From Chryseobacterium aquaeductus (GTDB taxonomy: Bacteria; Bacteroidota; Bacteroidia; Flavobacteriales; Weeksellaceae): a stretch of 64,000 bases of DNA. The position numbers and the translations under genes are program-made. The notes beneath the pieces were generated by a model. The model was not told the DNA's origin, ran no database searches, and was given only the letters and a program-made list of their open reading frames with translations. Of this stretch, positions 1 to 8,706 are shown one piece after another. The stretch's first letter is position 1, and every line of letters begins with the position of its first letter. The stretch spans positions 310,001-374,000 of the forward strand of contig NZ_CAJIMS010000001.1 of NCBI RefSeq assembly GCF_905175375.1, read 5' to 3'.

Positions 1-66
1 GCAGCAACCGGAGCTGGTAGTGGTATCGCTACACCAACTTGGGCTACAGGATGGTCTGGATTATAG
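1..66 (+). CDS. 3' end of an unidentified gene (partial)
   Basis: The first 66 bases read open in frame 1 and end in TAG, giving a 21-residue Gly/Ala/Thr-rich tail that ends WSGL. A strong terminator follows 36 bases later, which supports this being a real gene end. The tail is too short to assign a family. Confidence 0.5.
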   Translation, partial: AATGAGSGIATPTWATGWSGL

Positions 67-102
67 AATTTAAGTAATTAGTTTCTTCATATTAACAAAG
101 AG

Positions 103-135
103 AATCCCTCAGGAAAAATTCCTGAGGGATTTTTT
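103..135 (+). terminator. Rho-independent terminator after the partial first gene
   Basis: Perfect 13-bp stem (AATCCCTCAGGAA / TTCCTGAGGGATT) with a three-base loop and a following T-run. The next gene, hemL, is on the other strand and converges on it, so it may serve both. Confidence 0.85.
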
Positions 136-184
136 ATATTATTAAAAAAGAGATAAAAAACTTTTTCTCTATACAAATTAAATT

Positions 185-1468
185 TTAAGAATACTCAAAT
201 TTTCTCACTGCTTCCAAAGTCATATCAATTTCTTTATCTTTTATTGCATCGCTGATAAAATAAGTTTCATAACCACTTGGTGGAAGATAAATTCCGTTGG
301 TCAGCATTTGGTGGAAGAAATTGTTGAATAAAGAATGATTTGCCTGCTGAGCCTCATCAAAATTTGAAACTCGATTGATGTGGAAGAAAACAGACATCAT
401 AGAACCCTTTCTGTTGATTTTATGAGCAATACCTTTCTCATTTAAGATTTTTCCGATTTCAAAATCTAAAGTTTCCGTTGTTTTATCTAAATTTTTAAAG
501 AAATTTTCATCATTTTTAATCAACTGCAAAGTTTTCAAACCAGCTCTCATTGCCAAAGGATTTCCGCTTAACGTTCCGGCTTGATATACCGCACCTTTCG
601 GAGCCAGATGATCCATGATTTCGTTTCTTCCGGCAAAAGCACCTACTGGCAGACCACCACCTATTACCTTCCCGTAAGTTACTAAATCTGCTTTTACGTT
701 ATATAATTCCTGAGCACCTCCAAAAGCTAATCTGAAACCCGTCATCACTTCATCAAAAATTAACAAAGCTCCGTTTTCATCACAGATTTTTCTTAAGTTT
801 TGCAAGAAATTATTTTCCGGTAAAACGCAACCCATATTTCCCGCAACAGGCTCAATGATTACAGCAGCAATTTCGCCCTGATTATGTCTGAAAAGATCCT
901 GAACCTGCTCAAAATCATTATATCTTGCCAACAAAGTATCTTTTGCTGTTCCAGCAGTTACTCCCGGAGAATTTGGGTTTCCAAAAGTCGCAGCACCACT
1001 TCCCGCTTTAATCAAAAACGAATCTGAGTGACCGTGATAGCAACCTTCAAATTTCACAATTTTATCTCTTCCTGTAAAACCTCTCGCCAATCTTATCGCG
1101 CTCATACAAGCTTCAGTTCCGGAAGAAACCATTCTGATCTGGTCTATATTCGGTACATTTTCTGTGATGAATTTTGCGATTTCAGTTTCCAATTCTGTCG
1201 GAGCTCCAAAAGAAAAACCTTTTTCTGCCTGAATTTTCAATGCTTCTAAAACTTCAGGATGCGTGTGACCTAAAATTGCAGGTCCCCAAGAATTAATGTA
1301 ATCAATGTATGTATTATCATCCGCATCTGTAAGGTAAGCACCTTTTGCAGATTTCATAAAAACAGGAACTCCGCCCACCGATTTAAAGGCACGAACAGGT
1401 GAATTTACACCTCCCGGAATATATTTGTAAGCTTCTTCAAATAAAGCTGAACTTCTTTGGTATTTCAT
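185..1468 (-). CDS. hemL: Glutamate-1-semialdehyde 2,1-aminomutase
   Basis: PLP enzyme that converts glutamate-1-semialdehyde to 5-aminolevulinate in the C5 route to tetrapyrroles; cytoplasmic. The 427-residue protein has the family N-terminus ([23 protein letters not shown]), the SSGTEA cofactor-binding turn, FDEVMTGFR, and the PLP lysine in [14 protein letters not shown]. The length is usual for HemL. I chose the ATG at 1468 because the family N-terminus begins there; the 22 codons upstream to 1534 come from a palindromic repeat and are unlike any HemL. It stands alone, with a repeat separating it from the upstream glucosaminidase gene on the same strand. Confidence 0.95.
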   Translation of the reverse strand: MKYQRSSALFEEAYKYIPGGVNSPVRAFKSVGGVPVFMKSAKGAYLTDADDNTYIDYINSWGPAILGHTHPEVLEALKIQAEKGFSFGAPTELETEIAKFITENVPNIDQIRMVSSGTEACMSAIRLARGFTGRDKIVKFEGCYHGHSDSFLIKAGSGAATFGNPNSPGVTAGTAKDTLLARYNDFEQVQDLFRHNQGEIAAVIIEPVAGNMGCVLPENNFLQNLRKICDENGALLIFDEVMTGFRLAFGGAQELYNVKADLVTYGKVIGGGLPVGAFAGRNEIMDHLAPKGAVYQAGTLSGNPLAMRAGLKTLQLIKNDENFFKNLDKTTETLDFEIGKILNEKGIAHKINRKGSMMSVFFHINRVSNFDEAQQANHSLFNNFFHQMLTNGIYLPPSGYETYFISDAIKDKEIDMTLEAVRKFEYS

Positions 1469-1475
1469 TATAGTA

Positions 1476-1556
1476 AGTTGATCGTTGTGGGTTGTCGGTT
1501 GATAGCAAATAGTTATCAGTATTAAAACCGACAACCATCAACTGACAACCGACAAC
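1476..1556. repeat. Intergenic palindromic repeat (GTTGTCGGTT family)
   Basis: GTTGTCGGTT at 1491-1500 has its reverse complement AACCGACAAC at 1526-1535 and again at 1547-1556, so the RNA can form alternative hairpins. It fills the gap between the hemL start and the stop of the upstream gene. It is made of short recombined words (gttg, acaac, caac), like other intergenic repeats in this window. Confidence 0.6.
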
Positions 1557-1561
1557 TAAAA

Positions 1562-2617
1562 TTAGTTTTTGGGTTTTTTATCGATCAGATAGATGAGTTG
1601 CCCTACAGAAGGTTTTTGCCCTTCATCCATTCTGTTTTTTGCGTATAGTTTATTGAGTTTCACTCCGAATTTCTGCGCGATGTCGTGCATATCTTCTCCG
1701 GATTCTGCTTTATAAGTTGCCGTATTTCCTTCAGAATTTTTTGATTCTAAAAATACAATATCATCTTTTTTCAGAACATTAGATTGCAGATCATTCCATT
1801 TGATCAGTTTGCTTTCGCTGATTTTAAATTTGTTGGAAATCAACTGAAGATTGGTGTCTGCGGGAATGACAACATATTTCAAACCACCATTGGGATGGTT
1901 TTTTACAAGCATAGAATTAAGAATTTCTGCATTTGTTTTAATGCGTTCTACTCTTTTTTGCTGTTGAGCATAAGAAGTCGGTTTATAAGGAACTTTCACA
2001 GTTACCGGCTCTGGTTTTTTTGCTTTTTGTGGAAGTTCAAGACGAGCCATAAAAGTCCTGTCATCTTTTAGATCAGGATATTTTTTCAGAACAGCATACA
2101 AAACTTCTTTAGAATTTACATTATCAAACTCGTTGAGTTTATATTTTTCAATTTTTCCGATCAAAATCGAAGCATAGCGAGGGTTGGTAGCATATCCTGC
2201 TTTTTTCAGACCGTGAGCCCAAGCTTTATAATCTTTCATATCCAGATTAAAGAGATTGGTGTAGTATTTTCTTGTTGCTAAAAATATAGAGTGGTCTTCA
2301 TAAGATTGTTTCGGGTCATCATACACACGGAAACATTCATTGGGAGCATCATCGGTGTGTTTCATTGTTTTTCCCGTCCAGTCTTCTTTACATTTTATTC
2401 CAAAATGATTTTTACCTTCTAGTGCCAAGCGGCTTTGTCCGCCACCAGTTTCCAAGAGTCCTTGTGCAAGCGTGATAGAAGCAGGAATTTTATGTTTTTC
2501 CATTTCTTCAACTGCATATTGCGCAAATTTTTGAATGTATTGATCTTCAGTTGCCCAGGTCTGAGCCGAGAATTTTGATATAACCAAAAGGCTTACAAGC
2601 GAAAAAAGTCTTTTCAT
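1562..2617 (-). CDS. Secreted glucosaminidase (GH73) with LysM domains
   Basis: Predicted peptidoglycan hydrolase that cleaves N-acetylglucosaminyl bonds, probably in septum or wall remodelling. From the ATG at 2617 the protein has a signal peptide ending around FSAQ, then a GH73 glucosaminidase domain (PASITLAQGLLETGGGQS with the catalytic glutamate, HFGIKC, YxxHSxFL, YAxxLKKAGYATNPRY) over about residues 25-180. Two LysM-type repeats follow near the C-terminus (from LKYVVIPADTNLQLISNKF, and from YKAESGEDMHDIAQKFG). The longer frame to 2704 would put 29 non-hydrophobic residues before the signal peptide, so the internal start is preferred. Same strand as the PLP enzyme gene upstream. Confidence 0.88.
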   Translation of the reverse strand: MKRLFSLVSLLVISKFSAQTWATEDQYIQKFAQYAVEEMEKHKIPASITLAQGLLETGGGQSRLALEGKNHFGIKCKEDWTGKTMKHTDDAPNECFRVYDDPKQSYEDHSIFLATRKYYTNLFNLDMKDYKAWAHGLKKAGYATNPRYASILIGKIEKYKLNEFDNVNSKEVLYAVLKKYPDLKDDRTFMARLELPQKAKKPEPVTVKVPYKPTSYAQQQKRVERIKTNAEILNSMLVKNHPNGGLKYVVIPADTNLQLISNKFKISESKLIKWNDLQSNVLKKDDIVFLESKNSEGNTATYKAESGEDMHDIAQKFGVKLNKLYAKNRMDEGQKPSVGQLIYLIDKKPKN

Positions 2618-2714
2618 CTGTTTATATTTAATTTTTTGAAGGTCAGATCCACTACTCATAAAGTAATCGATTTTTAAATTAAAATTTTGACATGAGTGTT
2701 TCATGTTTTCAACT

Positions 2715-3623
2715 TTATATGATTAAATTTCTATTTTGTTTTTCTAAAAACGCATTGGCACCTTCAATTCCCTGCAGACCACCTGTATGAAAACACAATA
2801 TTTTGCTTCCTTCAGGAAAATAATCTGCATCGATCATTTCAAAAATTTTCTGCATCATTTTTCCTGTATAAACGGGGTCTAGCGGAATTTTATGTTTCGT
2901 TTTAAAATCATTGATAAAACGAATATTTTCATCATTTATTTTACCGTAACCGCCGAAAGCTGCATCCGTCAAATGAAAATTTCTTCTTGAAGTCAATTCG
3001 AGGATTCTATGTTCCAAAGAAGAGTCTTCCACTACATTAAACCCTACAACAGTCTGGTTTTCTTCACAAAACATCGAAATCCCGGCAATCGTTCCACCGG
3101 TTCCCACTGCGGTGCAAAGATAATCAAAATCTTTTGTATCGTTATTCAGCATCATTTTGATTCCCTGAACGGCGTTCTCGTTGGTTCCGCCTTCGGGAAT
3201 AATCAGAGAATCAGGAAATTCCTGTCGTAAAAACTCTGTCAGTTTTTCTTTGTTGCGATATTCTTCTCTGGAGACAAATTTCAGATTCATTCCGTTTCTT
3301 TTGGCAGCAACTAAAGTGGGATTATCTTTCCATTTTTTTTCGAGTTCTTCACCTCTTATAATTCCTAAAGTCTGAATTCCAGCTAAGTTTCCAACCGTAG
3401 AAACTGATGAAATATGATTAGAATAAGCACCACCAAATGTAATAATTAGTGGTTTTTCGGGTTGACTTTCAAGATAGTTATTGATGTTGTAAAAAAGCTT
3501 CCAATATTTGTTTCCCGAGATTTGAGGATGAATGAGGTCTTCTCTTTTGATGAAAAGCCGAATATTTTTGTTGACTAAAATTTCCAGAATTGGAATTGGT
3601 TTTATCGGAATTTGTAAAAGCAT
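2715..3623 (-). CDS. PLP-dependent D-cysteine desulfhydrase / ACC deaminase family enzyme
   Basis: A fold-type II PLP enzyme of the 1-aminocyclopropane-1-carboxylate deaminase/D-cysteine desulfhydrase family. The 302 residues show IKREDLIHPQISGNKYWKL with the Schiff-base lysine in SGNKYWK, the FGGAYSNHISS phosphate loop, PEGGTNENAVQG, and CTAVGTGGTIAG. The length is about 30 residues below the bacterial enzymes, mostly from short ends. The substrate cannot be fixed from sequence; D-cysteine desulfhydration is more common than ACC deamination in this group. It lies 97 bases upstream of the glucosaminidase gene on the same strand, with no obvious functional link. Confidence 0.8.
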   Translation of the reverse strand: MLLQIPIKPIPILEILVNKNIRLFIKREDLIHPQISGNKYWKLFYNINNYLESQPEKPLIITFGGAYSNHISSVSTVGNLAGIQTLGIIRGEELEKKWKDNPTLVAAKRNGMNLKFVSREEYRNKEKLTEFLRQEFPDSLIIPEGGTNENAVQGIKMMLNNDTKDFDYLCTAVGTGGTIAGISMFCEENQTVVGFNVVEDSSLEHRILELTSRRNFHLTDAAFGGYGKINDENIRFINDFKTKHKIPLDPVYTGKMMQKIFEMIDADYFPEGSKILCFHTGGLQGIEGANAFLEKQNRNLII

Positions 3624-3706
3624 TTTTGTTTTAAATGATATTTATCTTATAGTTTATTTTAATATTGCCTAAAACCACCCGTAAAAAATTCTTTGAATTT
3701 CCACCA

Positions 3707-3722
3707 CCCTTCCAGAGGAGGG
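3707..3722. repeat. Small GC-rich hairpin in a gene gap
   Basis: CCCTTCC-AGA-GGAGGG forms a short imperfect hairpin within 139 bases of otherwise AT-rich spacer between two leftward genes. There is no clear T-run on either side. It could be a decayed REP-like element or a weak terminator; the evidence is slight. Confidence 0.3.
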
Positions 3723-3762
3723 AATCTTTGGAGCACTATATTACAATCTAATTTCTAATTAA

Positions 3763-4089
3763 TTAAAAATACTTCCAAAAACCCCATAACTTTCTTTTTT
3801 TAAGGTAATTTAAATCGTGCTCCATCGCATACGCTTCTCTTTCAAAAGAAATAGCGCGATAAGCCTGATGACCGTTTTTAAGTTTAAACAAATGATAATA
3901 ATATTCTGCAATGTAAGCAATGTAAAAAAAAACAATTAATAACTCCAGCTGTTGTCTCAGGTGGATTTTTTCATGATTGATCAACACTCTATTCCGCTTA
4001 TCTTCAGGATTTTTAATGAAAATAAAAGGATAAAGCGTAATGCCGTTTATTTTTGTATTTTTGAGGAGCTTTTGGCACACAATTATCAT
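3763..4089 (-). CDS. Small membrane protein with an HExxH zinc-protease motif
   Basis: Conserved 108-residue flavobacterial protein without a known role. It carries HEKIH at residues 39-43, a hydrophobic helix at about 49-66, and a Glu-rich stretch (FEREAYAMEHD, residues 82-92) that could give the third zinc ligand of a gluzincin. It ends KKRKLWGFWKYF, a basic and aromatic tail. It resembles the core of M56/M48-type membrane peptidases cut to a minimum, but activity is inferred only from the motif. A TATATTTG -7 element lies so close to the ATG that the mRNA may be nearly leaderless. It is divergent from the DUF5522 gene. Confidence 0.7.
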   Translation of the reverse strand: MIIVCQKLLKNTKINGITLYPFIFIKNPEDKRNRVLINHEKIHLRQQLELLIVFFYIAYIAEYYYHLFKLKNGHQAYRAISFEREAYAMEHDLNYLKKRKLWGFWKYF

Positions 4090-4094
4090 GATAA

Positions 4095-4102
4095 CAAATA
4101 TA
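4095..4102 (-). promoter_or_regulatory. Possible -7 element (TATATTTG) for the HExxH gene
   Basis: On the minus strand TATATTTG matches the Bacteroidota -7 consensus TAnnTTTG and ends only six bases before the ATG at 4089. No TTTG -33 box lies at the usual 17-23 base spacing. If used, transcription would begin at or next to the start codon. Confidence 0.35.
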
Positions 4103-4117
4103 AAAGTTTTGATTTAA

Positions 4118-4303
<186 letters not shown>

Positions 4304-4304
4304 A

Positions 4305-4832
4305 ATGAAGAAATATATTTTTATTTTGCTGGCAGCGACACTTACTTTATCTTCTTGCAGTCCTTTTAAAGTGCGTTCAGACTACGCAGAAACTGCAAAT
4401 TTCACTTCTTACAAAACTTATAAAATAAGAATTGACGATTTGAAACTGAATGATATTGATAAAGACAGAGTTTTGAACGAACTGTCTAAACAACTACAGA
4501 CAAGAGGTCTTCAATCCGGAGAAAATCCTGATTTGATCGTCAATGTAAAGGCAAATCACAAAAAAATCACAGATATCAATACTACGAATCCTGGTGGAAT
4601 GTGGGGCTGGGGCGGTGGTTTCGGATGGGGAATCGGCATGAACAGAACCTGGACGAGTAATTACAACGAAGGTGCAATCATCATAGATTTGATTGATTCT
4701 AAAACCAACAAATTGATTTGGCAAGGTATAGGAAGCGGAATTTCTGTTGACAGACCTCAGGCTAAACAGAAACAAATTCCTCAGATCGTAGCTGAAATTA
4801 TGGCAAACTATCCTCCGGGAATGAAAAAATAA
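4305..4832 (+). CDS. DUF4136 domain lipoprotein
   Basis: A 175-residue lipoprotein: the signal peptide ends in a lipobox (TLSSC, Cys18), followed by a DUF4136 domain with YKTYKI near the start, a region rich in Gly and Trp (MWGWGGGFGWGIG), and the family core AIIIDLIDSKTNKLIWQG. It should sit in the outer or inner membrane facing the periplasm. No function is established for DUF4136. It is coupled to the upstream DUF5522 gene and is followed by a terminator, making a two-gene operon. Confidence 0.88.
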   Translation: MKKYIFILLAATLTLSSCSPFKVRSDYAETANFTSYKTYKIRIDDLKLNDIDKDRVLNELSKQLQTRGLQSGENPDLIVNVKANHKKITDINTTNPGGMWGWGGGFGWGIGMNRTWTSNYNEGAIIIDLIDSKTNKLIWQGIGSGISVDRPQAKQKQIPQIVAEIMANYPPGMKK

Positions 4833-4857
4833 AGGGTTTTTAAACTCAAAAATATCG

Positions 4858-4889
4858 AAAGTCAATACTTAAATGTGTTGACTTTTTTT
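4858..4889 (+). terminator. Terminator of the DUF5522-DUF4136 operon
   Basis: AAAGTCAA and TTGACTTT form an 8-bp stem with a 12-base loop, followed by a run of T. It begins 26 bases after the DUF4136 stop. Confidence 0.7.
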
Positions 4890-5007
4890 AATTCCAAAAA
4901 TATGATCACCAAATTCTAATCTTACAAAAATTTAACACACATTTTCTGCAAGAATTCAATTTGAATTTAATAAAAATGTAATTTTACAATCATCAAATTA
5001 TATTTTT

Positions 5008-6795
5008 ATGAAAAAAATTCTTTTATTCTTGGTAGTTAGCCAACTTGCCTTCGCACAAGCACCTTCGGGTTACTACTCGTCCACAAACGGACTTTCCGGA
5101 GCACCATTAAAAACTGCTCTGAGCTCAATTATCACCAGTGGTCATCAGGATAAAGGCTATAGCGGACTTTGGACTGCTTATCAAACGACCGATATCGACA
5201 AGAACTACGAAAACGACGGTTCAATTCTCGATATTTATTCTGAAAGACCAACCGCTTCAGATCCTTACAATTATACTCCGGGAAGTAATCAATGCGGAAC
5301 GTATTCTACGGAAGGTAACTGCTACAATCGTGAACATATAGTTCCTCAAAGTTTATTTAATGAGGCTTCTCCGATGAAAAACGACATTCATTTCATCAGA
5401 GCGACAGACGGAAAAGTAAACGGAATGCGAAGCAATTATCCTTTCGGGAAAGTGGGAAGCGCAAGTTTCACTTCTCAAAATGGATCAAAAGTGGGAAGTT
5501 CTACTTCATCAGGTTTCTCAGGAACAGTTTTTGAGCCAATCGACGAATTTAAAGGAGATGTTGCCAGGATGGTTTTCTATTTCGTTACAAGATATCAAAA
5601 TCAATTATCTGGTTTTTCTTCGGGAAGTATGTTGGGAAGTTCTGCATTTCCGGGCTTACAAACTTGGGAACTGAATGTTTTGTTGGCATGGCATAATCAA
5701 GATCCTGTTTCTCAGGCTGAAATCAATAGAAACAATGCTTCGTATACTTTTCAAGGAAACAGAAATCCGTTTATCGACAATCCGAATTATGTGAATCAAA
5801 TTTGGGGATCACAGACTCCGACACAAGATACACAAGCTCCGACTGTAGTCACTAATCTTGCAATTCCTTCAAAAACAGCTAACAGCATTTCGTTAACTTG
5901 GAATGCATCAACCGACAATGTTGCAGTAACTTCATACGATGTCTACATGAACGGAAGTTTAAAAACTAATGTAAACTCTACATCAACCACCGTTACCGGA
6001 CTGAATCCTTCAACGACTTACAGTTTTTATGTGAAAGCGAAAGATGCGGCAGGAAATGCTTCAGCAAACAGCTCAACGGTTTCTACCACTACCAATGCAG
6101 GAACAACCAATCCTACCAATTGTATCAATGAAACATTTGAAACGATTCCGTCTTCTAGTGCGTCATCTTATTCTACAAGAACATGGACAAATGGTGGAAT
6201 TACCTGGACGGCAACAGACTCAAGAACAGATCAAACGATCACTAATAAAGCAATTACTGTGAGAAGTGGTTCTTTAAAATCAAGCAGTTTCAGTAATGGA
6301 ATTAATTCTTTAACGGTTACCACACAATTGAAATTCAGCGGAAGTAACGGAAGTTTTAACGTTTTAGTGAATGGCACGAACGTAGGAACTGTACCCTACT
6401 CTACAACTGCAACGACAACGACGATCAACAATATCAACGTTTCCGGAAATGTGATTGTGACTTTGGTCAATAATTCATCTAGCAACAGAGTGGCTATTGA
6501 TAATCTAAGCTGGACTTGCTCTGGAGGATCAGCCAAACAGAGCCTTAGCTTAGTAAAAAACGATGAATCTGCAGAACTGCAAATTTCTCCAAATCCTATT
6601 TCTAATCAGGAGATTACCATAAAAGGAAATACAGAAAACATTAAAAAAGCTGAAATTTACAACTTACAGGGAAAACTGATGCAAACGATTGTTAGTCCAT
6701 TTAAAAATGGAAAAACGATCAACATCAAAAACCTGCAGCAAGGAATTTACATCTTAAAATTAGATAACTCAGATCTTAAGTTTTTAGTAAAATAA
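5008..6795 (+). CDS. Secreted endonuclease I with fibronectin III and T9SS sorting domain
   Basis: Modular extracellular nuclease of 595 residues. A signal peptide (to about residue 16) precedes an EndA/NucM-type endonuclease I domain (about 20-270) with the His-metal motif NREHIVPQS (His110), then RSNYPFG. A fibronectin type III domain spans about 278-363, and a beta-sandwich module (about 373-505) may bind a ligand. The C-terminus (about 520-595; ISPNPIS...IYNLQGK...GIYILKL) is a type A T9SS sorting domain, so the protein should cross the outer membrane by T9SS and be released or anchored. It probably serves nucleic acid scavenging or biofilm DNA turnover. It has its own terminator and is monocistronic. 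Confidence 0.93.
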   Translation: MKKILLFLVVSQLAFAQAPSGYYSSTNGLSGAPLKTALSSIITSGHQDKGYSGLWTAYQTTDIDKNYENDGSILDIYSERPTASDPYNYTPGSNQCGTYSTEGNCYNREHIVPQSLFNEASPMKNDIHFIRATDGKVNGMRSNYPFGKVGSASFTSQNGSKVGSSTSSGFSGTVFEPIDEFKGDVARMVFYFVTRYQNQLSGFSSGSMLGSSAFPGLQTWELNVLLAWHNQDPVSQAEINRNNASYTFQGNRNPFIDNPNYVNQIWGSQTPTQDTQAPTVVTNLAIPSKTANSISLTWNASTDNVAVTSYDVYMNGSLKTNVNSTSTTVTGLNPSTTYSFYVKAKDAAGNASANSSTVSTTTNAGTTNPTNCINETFETIPSSSASSYSTRTWTNGGITWTATDSRTDQTITNKAITVRSGSLKSSSFSNGINSLTVTTQLKFSGSNGSFNVLVNGTNVGTVPYSTTATTTTINNINVSGNVIVTLVNNSSSNRVAIDNLSWTCSGGSAKQSLSLVKNDESAELQISPNPISNQEITIKGNTENIKKAEIYNLQGKLMQTIVSPFKNGKTINIKNLQQGIYILKLDNSDLKFLVK

Positions 6796-6818
6796 TTATT
6801 ATAAAACGTCACAAAAGC

Positions 6819-6847
6819 AAAAAAACCGCATTATTGCGGTTTTTTTT
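6819..6847. terminator. Bidirectional terminator between endonuclease and CCC-motif genes
   Basis: AAAAAACCGCA-TTAT-TGCGGTTTTTT: an 11-bp stem with A-run and T-run on either side, placed between convergent genes. Confidence 0.88.
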
Positions 6848-6867
6848 ATTATCGAAGAATAAATAAA

Positions 6868-7200
6868 TTATTGATTTTGCATATCTTTAAGTCTCTCCTG
6901 CATTAACTCTTGATCTGTCAAAGCATCCCATCCGAAGACGAATCCGAAAATTACAATCGTAATGATGTACAATAAACTTATAGAGATTCCGATGATTGAT
7001 AGAATTCTCCCTGTATTCAGGTTGTTGTAGTTTAAATACTGATCAGGATTTTGAAGATATAACGCTTTGTCTTTATTAAAAAGGTAAAGACCGATCGCTC
7101 CGGCAATAATTCCCGGAATCCCGTAACAACAACATCCTACGATAGATACAATTCCTAGTACAAGCACTGCCGTAGCATTGGGTAAATTTTGTTGATTCAT
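6868..7200 (-). CDS. CCC-motif membrane protein (DUF4190-like)
   Basis: A 110-residue two-span membrane protein. The first hydrophobic segment contains IVGCCCYGIPGIIAGAIGLY, the three-cysteine motif that names this flavobacterial family; a second helix (about 67-90) follows a short loop with NPDQYLNYNNLNTGR. Its role is unknown. It is the last gene of a leftward set OYE - DUF2752 - CCC; a DUF2752 neighbour is usual for this family as I recall it. Confidence 0.85.
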   Translation of the reverse strand: MNQQNLPNATAVLVLGIVSIVGCCCYGIPGIIAGAIGLYLFNKDKALYLQNPDQYLNYNNLNTGRILSIIGISISLLYIITIVIFGFVFGWDALTDQELMQERLKDMQNQ

Positions 7201-7238
7201 AATTAATTTTTTTAATGTTTAATGTTTAGTATTCTGAT

Positions 7239-7520
7239 TTAAAAATAATTTTTATAAAAATATGAAAATACCATGATTAGTGAGTTAATAATTGCCAGAA
7301 ATATTAACAATGATCCGTAATTTCTTTTTTTGTCGATAAAATTAATAGCCGCAATGCAAAAAAACAATAATAAAGTATACACTGCAGGAAACATATAAAA
7401 TGCTTCTGTAAACTTCCCTTGAAAAACCAACAATACTGCTCTCTGCGTTCCACAGCCAAAACATTCTATTCCTAAATATTTTTTACTTGGGCAAGACAGC
7501 ATAAAGTCTTCAATCTTCAT
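7239..7520 (-). CDS. DUF2752 membrane protein
   Basis: A 93-residue protein with the DUF2752 signature CPSKKYLGIECFGCGTQRA near its N-terminus, followed by two or three hydrophobic helices. The CxGCG...R element is diagnostic of the family. Function unknown. It is separated by 38 bases from the CCC-motif gene downstream and by 26 from the flavin oxidoreductase gene upstream, all on the minus strand. Confidence 0.87.
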   Translation of the reverse strand: MKIEDFMLSCPSKKYLGIECFGCGTQRAVLLVFQGKFTEAFYMFPAVYTLLLFFCIAAINFIDKKRNYGSLLIFLAIINSLIMVFSYFYKNYF

Positions 7521-7546
7521 ATTTCGCTATATTTTTCTGTGCTAAA

Positions 7547-8599
7547 TTAAGAAGAAATTTTCGCTCTTAAATACTGATGTGGGAAAAAACATTCTTCATT
7601 TTTTTCAAAAGAACCCTGAACTGCCAAATAAGGATTTCTGAGAATCTCTCTAGCTACAAATATCAAATCTGCTTCACCTTTCTGTAAGATTTCTTCTGCC
7701 TGCTGATTTTTGGTGATCAACCCAACGGCACCAGTTTTTACATCTGCTTCATTTCTTACCTGAGCAGAAAATGGAACCTGATAACCATCATAAACAGGAA
7801 TTTTTGCACCATGAATATTTCCTCCACTTGAAACGTCTACCAAATCGACAGAATGATTTTTCAGTTCTTTAGCCAATTTTACGCTGTCTTCAATATTCCA
7901 ACCGTTTTCAGCATATTCTGTTCCAGAAATTCTTACGAATAAAGCAACATCATCATTAAGTTCTTCATTGACGGCATCTACAATTTCCAATAAAAAACGG
8001 ATTCTGTTTGCAAAACTTCCACCATAATTATCAGTTCGTGTGTTCGAAAGTGGAGATAAAAACTGGTGAACCAAATATCCGTGAGCTGCATGAATTTCAA
8101 TCACATCAAAACCTGCTTCTACAGCTCTTTTTGCAGCATCCTTAAAGTTTTGTATTAATTCTTTAATCTCTTCAGAAGATAATTCATGAGGAATTCTTTC
8201 CGACGGATGATAAGGAATTGGGCTTGGAGCAATAGTTTCCCAACCTTCTTCTACAGGAATCTGCTTGCTTTCCCATGTAGATCCCTTTCTACCAGCATGG
8301 CCCAGCTGAATTCCGATTTTTGAATCTGAATTTTCATGCACAAATTTTACAATTTTCTTAAGTTCAGCGGCTTGTTCGTCATTCCAGATTCCCGTGCAAT
8401 AATTGGTGATTCTTCCACGAGGTTCTACACCCGTGGCTTCAACGATAAGTAAACCCACTCCGCCTTGAGCCCGACTTCCGTAATGTACATAATGGAAATC
8501 GTTTGCTAACCCGTTTTCTGATGAATACATACACATCGGAGACATTACCCAACGGTTTTTCAGTTCTACATTTCTAAATTTTATCGGAGTATATAACAT
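7547..8599 (-). CDS. namA: NADH:flavin oxidoreductase, Old Yellow Enzyme of the YqjM class
   Basis: FMN-dependent ene-reductase of 350 residues, reducing activated C=C bonds with NAD(P)H. YqjM-class marks are visible: the cysteine in MSPMCMYS, GIQLGHAGRK, the substrate-binding pair HAAHGYLVHQFLSPLSNTRTD with YGGS, and VDVSSGG. The length matches B. subtilis YqjM (338) well. It probably takes part in detoxifying electrophiles. The gene is divergent from cdd; a TAATTTTG element 30 bases upstream (8629-8636) could be its -7 box. It may be cotranscribed with the DUF2752 and CCC genes. Confidence 0.9.
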   Translation of the reverse strand: MLYTPIKFRNVELKNRWVMSPMCMYSSENGLANDFHYVHYGSRAQGGVGLLIVEATGVEPRGRITNYCTGIWNDEQAAELKKIVKFVHENSDSKIGIQLGHAGRKGSTWESKQIPVEEGWETIAPSPIPYHPSERIPHELSSEEIKELIQNFKDAAKRAVEAGFDVIEIHAAHGYLVHQFLSPLSNTRTDNYGGSFANRIRFLLEIVDAVNEELNDDVALFVRISGTEYAENGWNIEDSVKLAKELKNHSVDLVDVSSGGNIHGAKIPVYDGYQVPFSAQVRNEADVKTGAVGLITKNQQAEEILQKGEADLIFVAREILRNPYLAVQGSFEKNEECFFPHQYLRAKISS

Positions 8600-8628
8600 T
8601 AATCTAATATTTTTAAGTTCTAAAATTA

Positions 8629-8636
8629 CAAAATTA
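8629..8636 (-). promoter_or_regulatory. Candidate -7 element for the OYE gene
   Basis: TAATTTTG on the minus strand matches TAnnTTTG, about 30 bases before the ATG at 8599. No -33 TTTG is found at 17-23 bases, so the assignment is tentative. Confidence 0.35.
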
Positions 8637-8706
8637 CTATCATTACAAAGATGTTGCCAGCGTCATTAAAATGATTTACTTTTATCGCCCTTTTTAAGGA
8701 GTTAAA

